Shown: positions 26,430-34,426, counted from the stretch's first letter. The stretch: DNA of 64,000 bases from Haoranjiania flava (GCF_025631005.1 NZ_JAOTPL010000004.1:184032-248031), one strand, 5' to 3'. The notes: generated by a model not told the origin, from the letters alone. Numbers and translations are program-made.

Positions 26430-26715
26430 AAGTTTACGAGGATTAGATAGGCGTGACCAGGAAAAGTTTAAAACAAGTAAGATTGCCACCAAGACGCCAC
26501 ACGAAAGTTTCTTTTTGAAATTTTGTGTTTACTCAGTGACAAATGCCACAAACGAAAGCGCGAGTGGTTTTCTTTGTGAAACTTAGAATCTGCTTGGGGA
26601 ACACTGTGGTTTAAAAAACTCATCTGGAACACAAAGGGCACAAGGTTTTACACATGCACTATTGATGGAAAGAATTGCCACAAACACCCAAAGGCACGAA
26701 GGCTTAACACCACAG
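26430..26715. other. Intergenic region with degenerate TGCCACAAA-type repeats
   Basis: No gene is seen. Three related words recur: ATTGCCACCAAGACGCCACA (about 26,481), AATGCCACAAACGAAAG (about 26,545) and ATTGCCACAAACACCCAAAGG (about 26,675), with GAACACAAAGGGCACAAGG between. These resemble decayed copies of a short CACAAAGGCAC unit. The FixI-type gene ends at 26,716, and no terminator hairpin was found. Confidence 0.45.
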
Positions 26716-29124
26716 CTATCTCAATCCGAATCGCTTACTTGCCAGCTCACTCATGCCGAAGGTGATAAGTACAATAGTGATGGAGCTTGCAGGCATGAGA
26801 ATAGCTGCAATCACCGGCGACATGATGCCCTGCACAGCATAAGAAATACCTACGAGGTTGTAAATAATAGACAGCGCAAAACTGGCAACAATAATCTTTT
26901 TACCGTAGGTAGTGAACCGCAGGTAGCTGTGTAATTGTGCAAATTTAGATGCATCAAGGATGCCGTCAGAAGCAGGCGTAAAATTGTTATTGCCTTCTGA
27001 AAGCGCTATGCCTACGTGGCTTTGCCTTAGAGCGCCGGCATCATTCAGCCCGTCGCCGATCATCATTACACGCTGCTTTCTGTCTTGCTGCAAATGCGCA
27101 ATGTAAGCCAGCTTGTCATCCGGTTTTTGATTAAAGTGCATTTCCGTTTCCCTGCCCAGCAAGTTTTGCAGATGGCTTTTTTCAGCATCATTATCACCGC
27201 TCAGTACAGAAATTGTATAGTCGTTTTTTAACTGCATCATCATCTGCTCAAAGCCGTAGCGGTAATCGTTTTTTACAGTAAATTGTCCATAGATATCCTT
27301 ATCGATCTTCACGAAAACTGCTGAATGTGTTTCCGGTTTCTTTTCTGCTCCAACAAATTTTGCTGAACCTATCTTAATGTACTGATCATTTACCCAACCT
27401 TCAATTCCCTGGCCAATTACATTTTTAAAGTGCACTATTTCTTCATCCGGCGAAATATGTAAATGCCTGAAAATGGCATTGCTGAGGGGGTGTGTGGAGT
27501 GGGAGAGCAGGCTGGCAACAGCAGCCAGGTTCTCTTCCGGTATTTTTTTGCCTGTATAATTTACCAAAACATTGCTGTTCTGTGTAAGCGTGCCCGTTTT
27601 ATCAAATACAATATGATTGATTTGCGAGATGTTCGCGATCACATCCGGGTGCCGCAGGTAAAATTTATTTTTACTTAAAATGCGCAGCACATTGCCGTTG
27701 GTAAAAGTGGCTGAAAGCAATAAGGCACAGGGACAGGCGATAATGAGAATGGTGGTAAGTGAATTCCACATGTAATCTGTTCTCCCCTGCATATACCAAT
27801 ATAGTCCTGCCACAGAAGCAATGCCCAGGATAATAAAAGTAAAATACCGGCTAAGCATGTGCACAAACTTATTTTCTTTCTTTTCCTGTTTAAACACATC
27901 CCTGTTCCACAGGCTGGTAAGGTAGCTTTGCGATACTTTTTTTATCACCATCAATTCAATATTGCCATGCAGCTGCTTGCCGCCCGCATATATAATTTCT
28001 CCGATCTCTTTGCGCACCGGCAAACTTTCTCCCGTAACAAAACTGTAGTCGATCTCTGCTTTCCCTTTTACTAAAATAGCATCCGCTGGTATCAGTTCGT
28101 TGGAATGAATATTGATTATATCGTCTACCTCTATATTGTTTATTTCGGTAGGCACAAATACATCTTGCTGCTTTACGTCAACAGCGATCGGGAAGAATGA
28201 TTTATAATCCCTGTCAAAGGAAATAGACTGGTAGGTCACGTCCTGCACAGCCCTGCCTATAAGCATCAGGAAAACAAGCCCGCAAATACTATCGAAATAA
28301 CCGGGGCCCGTCTGCGAAAAAACCTCGTAAAGGCTTCTGGCAAAAGTGATCACGATAGCCAAAGCCAGGGGTGCATGTATATTTAAAAAACGGTTCTTTA
28401 TGCCTATCCACGCATTGATAAAAAATTCATTGGCACAATAAAATACCACGGGAAGTGTAAGCAGTATTTTGAGAATATTGAAAACAAAACCAAAGTTGTC
28501 TTCCCAGCGGCTTACAAAAGAAAAGTATTCAGGAAGGCTCAGGATCATGGTGTTGCCGAACGCAAACCCGGCAATGCCAATCCTGTAAATGCGTGCCCGG
28601 TTAATGCCAGAAGGCTTCTTTAGTTCTGCATCCTGCAGGCTGATGTGCGGCTCATAGCCTATCTCTGTAAGGGTAACGGCTACATCCTGTAAGGAGGTTT
28701 TAGCATTGTCAAAAACTATAAAAACTTCTTTCCTGGCAAAATTTACGCGCGAGGATATTATGCCGCCATTGATTTTATGTACATTTTCCAATAACCATAG
28801 GCAACTGCTGCAATGTATCTGCGGCAGGTAGAAAGCAACGTTGGTAGTTTTCCCATCTGTAAAGCTGATGAGTTTTTGTGCGATCTTCTGATCGTTCAGA
28901 AAATCAAACTTGCCTTCGCGCACTTCTGTTTTTTGCGAAATGCCGGGAGTTGCATTCAATTCATAATAATCACACATATCGTTGCGGTTGAGAATCTCGT
29001 ACACCATTTTGCAACCCTTGCAACAAAAGTACTTATCGGCAATGGCTATTCTGGTATTGGCGCATTCGTCTCCGCAGTGGAAACAGGTAGTGATGGTTGA
29101 ACCGGATTTTATGTTTTCTGACAT
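26716..29124 (-). CDS. ccoI: Cytochrome-oxidase-maturation copper P-type ATPase (CcoI/FixI)
   Basis: The 802-residue protein exports copper for assembly of cbb3-type cytochrome oxidase. Domains in order: a cysteine-rich N-terminal metal-binding region typical of CcoI (CFHCGDEC and YFCCKGCKMVYEIL), an HMA domain (IHCSSCLWLLENVHK), eight membrane helices, the membrane metal site ACPCALLLS, the phosphorylation site VFDKTGTLTQN and the hinge MIGDGLNDAGAL. ATG at 29,124 was preferred to a GTG at 29,166. The cco oxidase genes themselves are not in the window. It follows a small gene of unknown function downstream of an FNR-type palindrome. Confidence 0.92.
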   Translation of the reverse strand: MSENIKSGSTITTCFHCGDECANTRIAIADKYFCCKGCKMVYEILNRNDMCDYYELNATPGISQKTEVREGKFDFLNDQKIAQKLISFTDGKTTNVAFYLPQIHCSSCLWLLENVHKINGGIISSRVNFARKEVFIVFDNAKTSLQDVAVTLTEIGYEPHISLQDAELKKPSGINRARIYRIGIAGFAFGNTMILSLPEYFSFVSRWEDNFGFVFNILKILLTLPVVFYCANEFFINAWIGIKNRFLNIHAPLALAIVITFARSLYEVFSQTGPGYFDSICGLVFLMLIGRAVQDVTYQSISFDRDYKSFFPIAVDVKQQDVFVPTEINNIEVDDIINIHSNELIPADAILVKGKAEIDYSFVTGESLPVRKEIGEIIYAGGKQLHGNIELMVIKKVSQSYLTSLWNRDVFKQEKKENKFVHMLSRYFTFIILGIASVAGLYWYMQGRTDYMWNSLTTILIIACPCALLLSATFTNGNVLRILSKNKFYLRHPDVIANISQINHIVFDKTGTLTQNSNVLVNYTGKKIPEENLAAVASLLSHSTHPLSNAIFRHLHISPDEEIVHFKNVIGQGIEGWVNDQYIKIGSAKFVGAEKKPETHSAVFVKIDKDIYGQFTVKNDYRYGFEQMMMQLKNDYTISVLSGDNDAEKSHLQNLLGRETEMHFNQKPDDKLAYIAHLQQDRKQRVMMIGDGLNDAGALRQSHVGIALSEGNNNFTPASDGILDASKFAQLHSYLRFTTYGKKIIVASFALSIIYNLVGISYAVQGIMSPVIAAILMPASSITIVLITFGMSELASKRFGLR

Positions 29125-29155
29125 CAGCAGCAAAAATTTAAAGCATTCCTGCTTC

Positions 29156-29623
29156 TCATTTTTCACCGGAAGGACAGACCTTATGAACGCTTATTTCTTT
29201 AAGGTAAGCGTGCCATTTTCCTTTGACTTCGCAGAATGAATTTTGGAAGAGAAACACAAGCCCAAAAATAGGATGTTTTTCCGGTAATCCGCAATTCATC
29301 GCTAAATTTTCAGCCCTTTCGCAGAGCAGCAGTATGCGTTTTTCTTTTTGAGAGGTAAGCCTTTCAATTTCCTCGATATTCTGACCTGTGCCCGGCAATT
29401 GATTTTTACTGATATTATCGAGCAGGCAGGGAAATACCAGCTTTTTTTCGTAATAGGACAATGAATAGAATTCGCGCTGCCATTCTTCCACCAGGTTGCT
29501 GAGGTCGCAATGCTCCTGCCAGTCGGTTGTGTTTTTCAACACTTCAAACTCTCTATCAAGCAAAGGATAAAGTTTGTTAAAGATCTCGTCTGAAAAGTGT
29601 TGCGTATCTATTATTTTGTCCAT
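29156..29623 (-). CDS. Unknown 155-residue protein upstream of ccoI
   Basis: I do not recognise this soluble protein. It is rich in helices and in Glu/Leu, with segments such as SLSYYEKKLVFPCLLDN and LLLCERAENLAMNCGL, and a loose resemblance to four-helix hemerythrin-like proteins, but the histidine ligands of that family are lacking. It ends 31 nt before the chosen ccoI start, so the two form an operon, and the start lies about 70 bp downstream of an FNR-like palindrome. A role tied to low oxygen or copper handling is inferred from context only. Confidence 0.65.
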   Translation of the reverse strand: MDKIIDTQHFSDEIFNKLYPLLDREFEVLKNTTDWQEHCDLSNLVEEWQREFYSLSYYEKKLVFPCLLDNISKNQLPGTGQNIEEIERLTSQKEKRILLLCERAENLAMNCGLPEKHPIFGLVFLFQNSFCEVKGKWHAYLKEISVHKVCPSGEK

Positions 29624-29692
29624 GGCCTTAGCTTTTATACAAAGTTTCTGCTTTTTCGATGGAAAAACTATGATAATAAAAGTTATGCGATA

Positions 29693-29704
29693 TGATATTT
29701 ATCA
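29693..29704. promoter_or_regulatory. FNR/CRP-like operator upstream of the ccoI operon
   Basis: TGATATTTATCA is a 12-bp palindrome of the TGAT-N4-ATCA type bound by FNR/CRP-family regulators. It lies 70 bp before the first gene of the ccoI operon and 26 bp beyond the stop of the FNR-like gene, which is the obvious candidate regulator. Confidence 0.55.
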
Positions 29705-29729
29705 CATTTCATAAACAAAATAAATACGG

Positions 29730-30446
29730 CTAATACAGGAGATTGGCGGTCTTGGTAAGTTTATCAAGGTTCACCACCTTGATCTTTTTGCCAACAAGTT
29801 CAACAATTTTATCTGAGTTAAATTCTGAGAGGAGGCGGATAACGCTTTCTGTGGAAGTGCCTACGAAGCCGGCAATCTCCTCGCGGCTGAACAGTACATT
29901 AAGTGTAGCCCCGTCAGCTTCGTAGCCGTAGGTAGCTATAAAAAAAAGTAAAGATTCTGCAAGGCGCTCACGTACATTCTTCTGGGAAAGAGAAACAATA
30001 ATGTTTTCCGCTTTTTTCAGGTCTTCACTGATCTTTTTAAACACAGAGCGGCAAAGAGCGGCATTGGTATAGAATAAATTAAGAAAAAAACTTTTGTCGA
30101 TCACGCAGATGGCGCTGTCTTCCATGGCAATAGCGCTGCAGTGATACCTATCCTGGGAGATGAGTGCACGATAACCAAAGATGTCGCCGCTTTTAGCGAA
30201 ACGCAGTATTTGTTCCTTGCCGTCGTATCCGGTGGAAGAAATTTTTATTTTTCCTTCGCTTACGCAGAATAAGCCGAAGGGAATGCCGTGTTCAGAAAAT
30301 ATTACCTGGCCTTTTTTGTAGCTGGTACAAGACTTATGCTCGTTCATAGCGATAAGTTCTTCCTCGGTAAGCCCTGAAAATATTGTGCTCTGTTGCGGTA
30401 TGCAGTTGATGCAGTTATGGTCGCAGTAGCTTGGTGAATCTTTCAT
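29730..30446 (-). CDS. Crp/Fnr-family transcriptional regulator with N-terminal cysteines
   Basis: The 238-residue protein has an N-terminal cysteine cluster (CDHNCINC, Cys8, Cys12, Cys15), a cyclic-nucleotide-binding-type beta roll (about residues 25-140, with GDIFGYRALI) and a Crp-type winged helix (about 160-225; recognition helix in FVGTSTESVIRLLSEF). The cysteines, with another in the roll, could hold a 4Fe-4S cluster as in FNR, though spacing is CX3CX2C and not that of E. coli FNR. Its neighbour is the ccoI operon, a classic FNR target. The recognition helix core TSTESV fits TTGAT-type sites. Confidence 0.88.
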   Translation of the reverse strand: MKDSPSYCDHNCINCIPQQSTIFSGLTEEELIAMNEHKSCTSYKKGQVIFSEHGIPFGLFCVSEGKIKISSTGYDGKEQILRFAKSGDIFGYRALISQDRYHCSAIAMEDSAICVIDKSFFLNLFYTNAALCRSVFKKISEDLKKAENIIVSLSQKNVRERLAESLLFFIATYGYEADGATLNVLFSREEIAGFVGTSTESVIRLLSEFNSDKIVELVGKKIKVVNLDKLTKTANLLY

Positions 30447-30485
30447 GTATCTCTAAATGCTATTCTACTTGTGTGACAAGAATTG

Positions 30486-30525
30486 CAAATTTACTAATTA
30501 AATTCAAATTTTATGACAAAGATCA
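30486..30525 (-). promoter_or_regulatory. Candidate promoter and imperfect FNR-like site of the regulator gene
   Basis: On the minus strand TAAATTTG (30,486-30,493) fits the -7 consensus. The imperfect palindrome TGACAAAGATCA (30,514-30,525) overlaps where the -33 TTTG would be. Binding there could repress the gene, giving feedback. The match to the half-site is weaker than at 29,693. Confidence 0.3.
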
Positions 30526-30653
30526 TATTTCTTTTGATTGAAATTGGATAAAACAAGCATTTATTATTATTATATAATTTAACTTGCATTCTTAGTGACC
30601 TACAGTAAATTTTTGCTCTTTAAAATTTCTTTTAATAATAAAAAATAAATTTT

Positions 30654-31307
30654 ATGAAATTGTGTAAACCCGTTCTGCTTTTCACTCTATTAATTTATGT
30701 AATGCCGTTGTTTGCCCAAGTCGGGTTAGTTTATGACTTTGATCCATATTTTTATTATACGCGGTTCAATGCATTAGGAGCCACTAAAGAAAAGAAAAAA
30801 ATGGATTTCAATTTCATCACTGAATTCAAGCAAATAACAGAAAATAAAAACTTGAAGATTTATAAAGTTGATAGTGTTCAGTCATTTTCATCAATAAAAT
30901 TAAAGAAACAACTTAAAGAATATTGTGAGAAAAATAATTTAGAAAAGCTAATATGTATAGAAGGCGCAAGATTTCAAAATACATTTGGCGGGTTAGCAGG
31001 CTCCCTTGTATCAGTAACAATAGAAGAAAAACTTACGAAGGAAAAAATTTATATTGGTTTTACTACTATGCTTAAAAAAAACAATTACGGCATATCACAT
31101 GCATTGGTTAAATATTACGTATATGATTTTAAGAAAAATGAAATTAAAAATATTAATATCAAACATCTCAGCAAAGAAGAAAGAACAAAAGAAGATGTAT
31201 ACAGTAACATAGACGATATTACAGAACTGGGTTATAATATAGCTACCAGTAATATAAAAAACTCTATAGAAAAGAATGTTGCAGAAATAATCTCTGCCTT
31301 AAATTAA
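30654..31307 (+). CDS. Secreted protein of unknown function
   Basis: I do not recognise this 217-residue protein. It has a signal peptide (MKLCKPVLLFTLLIYVMPLFA, cleavage before Gln) and no further membrane span. The mature part is Lys-rich with alternating strands and one clear helix near the C-terminus (NIATSNIKNSIEKNVAEIIS). The coding sequence is notably AT-rich compared with neighbours and has many AAA/AAT codons, so it may be a recent acquisition. It stands alone, divergent from the FNR-like regulator. Confidence 0.75.
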   Translation: MKLCKPVLLFTLLIYVMPLFAQVGLVYDFDPYFYYTRFNALGATKEKKKMDFNFITEFKQITENKNLKIYKVDSVQSFSSIKLKKQLKEYCEKNNLEKLICIEGARFQNTFGGLAGSLVSVTIEEKLTKEKIYIGFTTMLKKNNYGISHALVKYYVYDFKKNEIKNINIKHLSKEERTKEDVYSNIDDITELGYNIATSNIKNSIEKNVAEIISALN

Positions 31308-31362
31308 TTTAAAACCAGTAATAGCCCCGTTTATTTAATAACTTCATAAGCAAAGTATTTCC

Positions 31363-31860
31363 ATGTCACGCCCAACAAATAAAGAGCAGTTGCTCAATCT
31401 TTCGCAGGGAAATTACCGCAGGCTTACAGATTTCATAGACGCGCTTCCTGAAAAGCATAGTACAAAGGAGTTTCCCGCACAATATATGAACCGCAATGTC
31501 AGGGATGTTTTAGCGCATCTGCATCACTGGCATTTATTAATGCTTGACTGGTACAAAACAGGCATGGCCGGCCAGGTACCTGTGATGCCCGCAGAAGGAT
31601 ATAGCTGGAAAACACTGCCGGAATTGAATAAAATGGTCAATGAAAAATATAGCCGGGAAAAGCTGCAGGATGTCAGGAAAATGTTTGACGGATCTTTCCT
31701 GCAATTGCAACAGATCATTGCCCGACATACAGATGATGAGCTTTTTACAAAGAAAAAATATAAATGGACAGGCACAACTTCTCTGGCAGCCTACCTGATC
31801 TCTGCCACTTCAAGCCATTACGACTGGGGCCTGAAGCTTATAAAGAAATGCCTGAAATAA
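31363..31860 (+). CDS. ClbS/DfsB-family four-helix bundle protein (DUF1706)
   Basis: The 165-residue protein matches the DUF1706 family throughout: N-terminal RPTNKEQLLNLSQGNYRRL, RDVLAHLHHWHLLMLDWY with the conserved His pair, and the C-terminal TSSHYDWGLKLIKK. ClbS, a member, protects colibactin producers by acting on the electrophilic toxin, but most family members are uncharacterised. A protective or ligand-binding role is only a family-level guess. It is a single gene ending against the convergent lolA gene. Confidence 0.88.
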   Translation: MSRPTNKEQLLNLSQGNYRRLTDFIDALPEKHSTKEFPAQYMNRNVRDVLAHLHHWHLLMLDWYKTGMAGQVPVMPAEGYSWKTLPELNKMVNEKYSREKLQDVRKMFDGSFLQLQQIIARHTDDELFTKKKYKWTGTTSLAAYLISATSSHYDWGLKLIKKCLK

Positions 31861-31880
31861 TCCCCTTACTTATCAGCATT

Positions 31881-31905
31881 AAAAAACGGCGATCAGGAAC
31901 CGCCG
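31881..31905 (-). terminator. Intrinsic terminator after lolA
   Basis: On the minus strand CGGCG pairs with CGCCG around a GTTCCTGAT loop and is followed by T6. It lies 20 bp beyond the lolA stop and also closes the convergent ClbS-like gene's region. Confidence 0.7.
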
Positions 31906-31924
31906 CCAGATGGAGTGTAAATTT

Positions 31925-32542
31925 TTAACCGATCACTTCGATACCTGGATGCTTCCTGATATCAAATTTAAATTTTGAATCGGGTATAGATACATTTGTT
32001 TTTATGTTAGATAGCGTAAACCTGGTGGTATTCCCATTCTTATCAACCACGTTAGCTGCTGTGATCATGTGGGTGGTTTTTGAAATAAACAGGTTTATTT
32101 TAGAAAAACTTTGTCTTTTATCGGCAGGAGCCAACTCAATATTATAGGTGTTTCCGGCAGAAGACACGAGTTTAGAAGTAAAACCTTTCGCAAAATCGCC
32201 GTTCACCAGCCGCTGTGGTGTGATGGCGCTTGCATCTTTCAGGGGGCTGCTGATCTGGACTTCATCCGAACCATTAAAATTCCACACAGAACCGCCGTCA
32301 AAGAAAATCTCATTGCTGCCTTGTTTGATGTAGTATTTATTGCCTTTCAAAGACATGATGCCATTCACCGTTCCCTGGCTTTTATTGTTGCGGTCTACAG
32401 TGGTGTAAGTAAAGTTGGCAGTAATGCCGGTAGACGCTTTGATTTTTTCACTTACTTTAGAAAGAATACTTTCTGCTGTTTGTGCATTTATTTGCGTAAA
32501 CGATAATAATGCCGTACCTATAAGGACTAATAATCTGTTCAT
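31925..32542 (-). CDS. lolA: Outer-membrane lipoprotein carrier protein LolA
   Basis: LolA ferries lipoproteins through the periplasm from LolCDE to the outer membrane. The 205-residue protein has a signal peptide (MNRLLVLIGTALLSFTQINA) and the half-open beta barrel of the LolA/LppX fold, with GTVNGIMSLKGNKYYIKQG, FDGGSVWNFNGSDEVQI and the helix at the C-terminal half. Sequence matches the Bacteroidota LolA-like branch; LolB is usually missing there. It is transcribed alone. Confidence 0.85.
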   Translation of the reverse strand: MNRLLVLIGTALLSFTQINAQTAESILSKVSEKIKASTGITANFTYTTVDRNNKSQGTVNGIMSLKGNKYYIKQGSNEIFFDGGSVWNFNGSDEVQISSPLKDASAITPQRLVNGDFAKGFTSKLVSSAGNTYNIELAPADKRQSFSKINLFISKTTHMITAANVVDKNGNTTRFTLSNIKTNVSIPDSKFKFDIRKHPGIEVIG

Positions 32543-32794
32543 TTCAATCGTAATTTAAAAGTTCACAAAAATAATGTTTGTGTTGTATTAAAGACATTTA
32601 TATAAAATCAATGTTTAAGAAACGTGATTATTTAACAAAATCAATCATTACAGGATGTATACAGATTGTTATCAATTGCTATATTTGTATGCGCTTCCGG
32701 TAAATTGTTTTCCCCAATTTGCTGAAAAGTAATACCTTTGTGAACTTTATAAATTTCCTTTGGTAAAATTTGTAAAAAAATAATTTATAAAATT

Positions 32795-32886
32795 TTCATG
32801 AAATAACCATATAAGTTAGGAATCTACAGCAATCGACAATGTCCTGACCTTAGAGATTAGATTTAAAACTTCGGTTATTCCATGTA
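32795..32886 (+). repeat. Palindromic repeat unit C (about 92 bp) in bamD leader
   Basis: Left arm CATGAAATAACC and right arm GGTTATTCCATG are complementary with one mismatch. The left arm reads ATG AAA TAA. The interior shares only TAGGAATCTA with units A2 and E and is otherwise diverged. It lies 48 bp before the bamD start and in the same orientation relative to the gene as units A and B. Confidence 0.75.
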
Positions 32887-32904
32887 ACAAGTAAAATAAA
32901 TTCA

Positions 32905-32917
32905 GCCGCGAAACGGC
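32905..32917 (+). promoter_or_regulatory. GC hairpin 17 nt upstream of bamD start codon
   Basis: GCCGCGAAACGGC forms a 4-bp stem around CGAAA. It corresponds in position and sequence to GCCGCAAAGCGGC before the DUF1232 and TonB-receptor genes. The spacer to the ATG (GAACGAAATAAATTCAC) is also alike. Confidence 0.5.
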
Positions 32918-32934
32918 GAACGAAATAAATTCAC

Positions 32935-33816
32935 ATGAAAAGATCATTTTCATTTTTATTGTTTGGATTAATGTTGCTTTTGGCTGCTTCCTGCTCCACG
33001 GATTATGCTAAAATATTAAAAAGCAAAGACAATGAATACAAGCTTTCCAAAGCCAACCAGTTCTATGAGAGCGGCGTGAAATACAGCCAGGCAGGAGACA
33101 GGATTAAAGCCAACAGGAACCTGAACCATGCACATGAATTGTATGACGAGTTACTAAAAACTTTTTTGAAAGGTACGCCGCGCTATGAAGAGCATTTCTT
33201 CAAGTTTGCGATGGCTTCTTACCTGCTGAAAGATTATGTGGAAGCCGAAATGACTTTTAAAGCCTACATGGATAACTTTCCTACCGGCTCACACATTGAA
33301 GAAGCTTACTTCCTCAGAGGGAAGTCCCTGGCTAAAGCCTCGCCCCGTGCAGAGCTTGACCAGGCAAATACCATGAAAGCAATTTCCCTGCTGCAGGCAT
33401 ACCTTGCCACCTTCCCCAATGGCGCCAATGCTAAGGAAGGAGCAGAAATACTGCGCGGCCTGCAAAAAAAACTGGAAGAAAAACATTACCTGGCAGCCAA
33501 ACTTTATTTCGACAGGGAACAATACCTTGCCGCACAGGTTACCTTCAATTCACTTATAGAAAGATTCCCGGAGTCTGAAAGGGGAGATGAATATGCTTAT
33601 AAGGAAACGCTTTCTTCTTACCTGTATGCAAAAAACAGTTATTTGCATTTACAGGAAGCAAGATATACCAAGGCTTTGGAAAACGTACAGTACTTCAAAA
33701 CGGGATACCCAAATAGCAAATATGCTAAGGAAGTAATTGATATAGAAAATAAAATAAACCAGGAAGTAAAAGCCCTAAAACTTCAACAAACACAATCACT
33801 CGTTAACAACATCTAA
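32935..33816 (+). CDS. bamD: Outer-membrane protein assembly factor BamD
   Basis: BamD is the essential lipoprotein of the BAM complex that inserts beta-barrel proteins into the outer membrane. The 293-residue protein has a lipobox (LLLAASC, Cys20) and five TPR-like repeats, including YESGVKYSQAGDRIKANRN and FLRGKSLAKASPRAELDQA. Length and repeat layout match Bacteroidota BamD. It begins ATG AAA AGA directly after the palindromic leader, and 4 nt after its stop comes rpoZ, giving the order bamD-rpoZ. Confidence 0.92.
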   Translation: MKRSFSFLLFGLMLLLAASCSTDYAKILKSKDNEYKLSKANQFYESGVKYSQAGDRIKANRNLNHAHELYDELLKTFLKGTPRYEEHFFKFAMASYLLKDYVEAEMTFKAYMDNFPTGSHIEEAYFLRGKSLAKASPRAELDQANTMKAISLLQAYLATFPNGANAKEGAEILRGLQKKLEEKHYLAAKLYFDREQYLAAQVTFNSLIERFPESERGDEYAYKETLSSYLYAKNSYLHLQEARYTKALENVQYFKTGYPNSKYAKEVIDIENKINQEVKALKLQQTQSLVNNI

Positions 33817-33820
33817 TACA

Positions 33821-34162
33821 ATGAGCAAATTAAGAAAACAAGTTGGTCAAAATATACCCGCAGTAGTTGAGACAAAAAACCTGATTGAAATTAAAGAAAA
33901 AACAGGCAACCTCTACGAATCTATTGTGGTGATCGCTAAGCGTGCCAACCAGATAAATCTGGCCATTAAAGAAGAGCTGCATACCAAGCTTGATGAATTT
34001 GCCAGCCATACAGACAGCCTGGAAGAAATTCATGAAAACAAAGAGCAGATTGAAATTTCAAAAGCATACGAAAGAATGCCCAATCCTGCTATTATAGCCA
34101 CACACGAATTTATGGAAGATAAGATCTACTACCGCAGTTCAGAGGAAGACCTTTTCAGATAA
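33821..34162 (+). CDS. rpoZ: DNA-directed RNA polymerase omega subunit (Bacteroidota type)
   Basis: The omega subunit helps assemble and stabilise RNA polymerase by holding beta-prime. The 113-residue protein shows the family core NLYESIVVIAKRANQINLAIKE in its first half, and the variable C-terminal part with KAYERMPNPAIIATHEFME, seen in Bacteroidota members. It starts 4 nt after bamD. It is followed by the repeat array and a hairpin that can act as terminator. Confidence 0.9.
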   Translation: MSKLRKQVGQNIPAVVETKNLIEIKEKTGNLYESIVVIAKRANQINLAIKEELHTKLDEFASHTDSLEEIHENKEQIEISKAYERMPNPAIIATHEFMEDKIYYRSSEEDLFR

Positions 34163-34176
34163 TTCTAAAAAATTAT

Positions 34177-34240
34177 CAATGCAATAACCAAAAAGATTTT
34201 AGAACGACTATTGAATCTAAAAAGCTGGTTATTCCGTGTG
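34177..34240 (+). repeat. Palindromic repeat unit D (about 64 bp, degraded)
   Basis: The left arm CAATGCAATAACC and right arm GGTTATTCCGTGTG are diverged relatives of the other units. ATG CAA TAA keeps the start-one-codon-stop pattern. It sits 14 bp after the rpoZ stop. Confidence 0.7.
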
Positions 34241-34268
34241 GCAAACAGAAAAATTAAATAAGTAAATA

Positions 34269-34349
34269 CACATGAAATAACTATAAAGATTAGGAATCTA
34301 TACCAACCGGGAATGATAATAAAAATTAAGGTTTTGGTTATTCTATGTG
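34269..34349 (+). repeat. Palindromic repeat unit E (81 bp)
   Basis: Arms CACATGAAATAACTAT and GGTTATTCTATGTG, left arm ATG AAA TAA. The core AGATTAGGAATCTATACC followed by AACCGGGAATGA is shared with unit A2. A-rich spacers of the type ACAAACAGAAAAATTAAATA precede it and follow it. Confidence 0.8.
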
Positions 34350-34374
34350 ACAAACAGAAAAAATTAAATATAAA

Positions 34375-34426
34375 CACATGAAATTATTAGAATGCCATTC
34401 AGTTTATACCGGGTGGCATTCCTGAT
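34375..34426 (+). terminator. Partial repeat start and hairpin after rpoZ
   Basis: A third left arm (CACATGAAAT) at 34,375 breaks off into a different hairpin, GAATGCCA (34,390-34,397) with TGGCATTC (34,414-34,421), then CTGATTTTT. This looks like the terminator of bamD-rpoZ. The ATG here opens a 15-codon frame (MKLLECHSVYTGWHS) that ends in the hairpin; no function is claimed. Confidence 0.5.

Noticed and set aside
34165..34377. 70-codon minus-strand ORF over the repeat array
   Set aside because: It is the antisense of palindromic units and A-rich spacers, giving Phe/Ile-rich nonsense.
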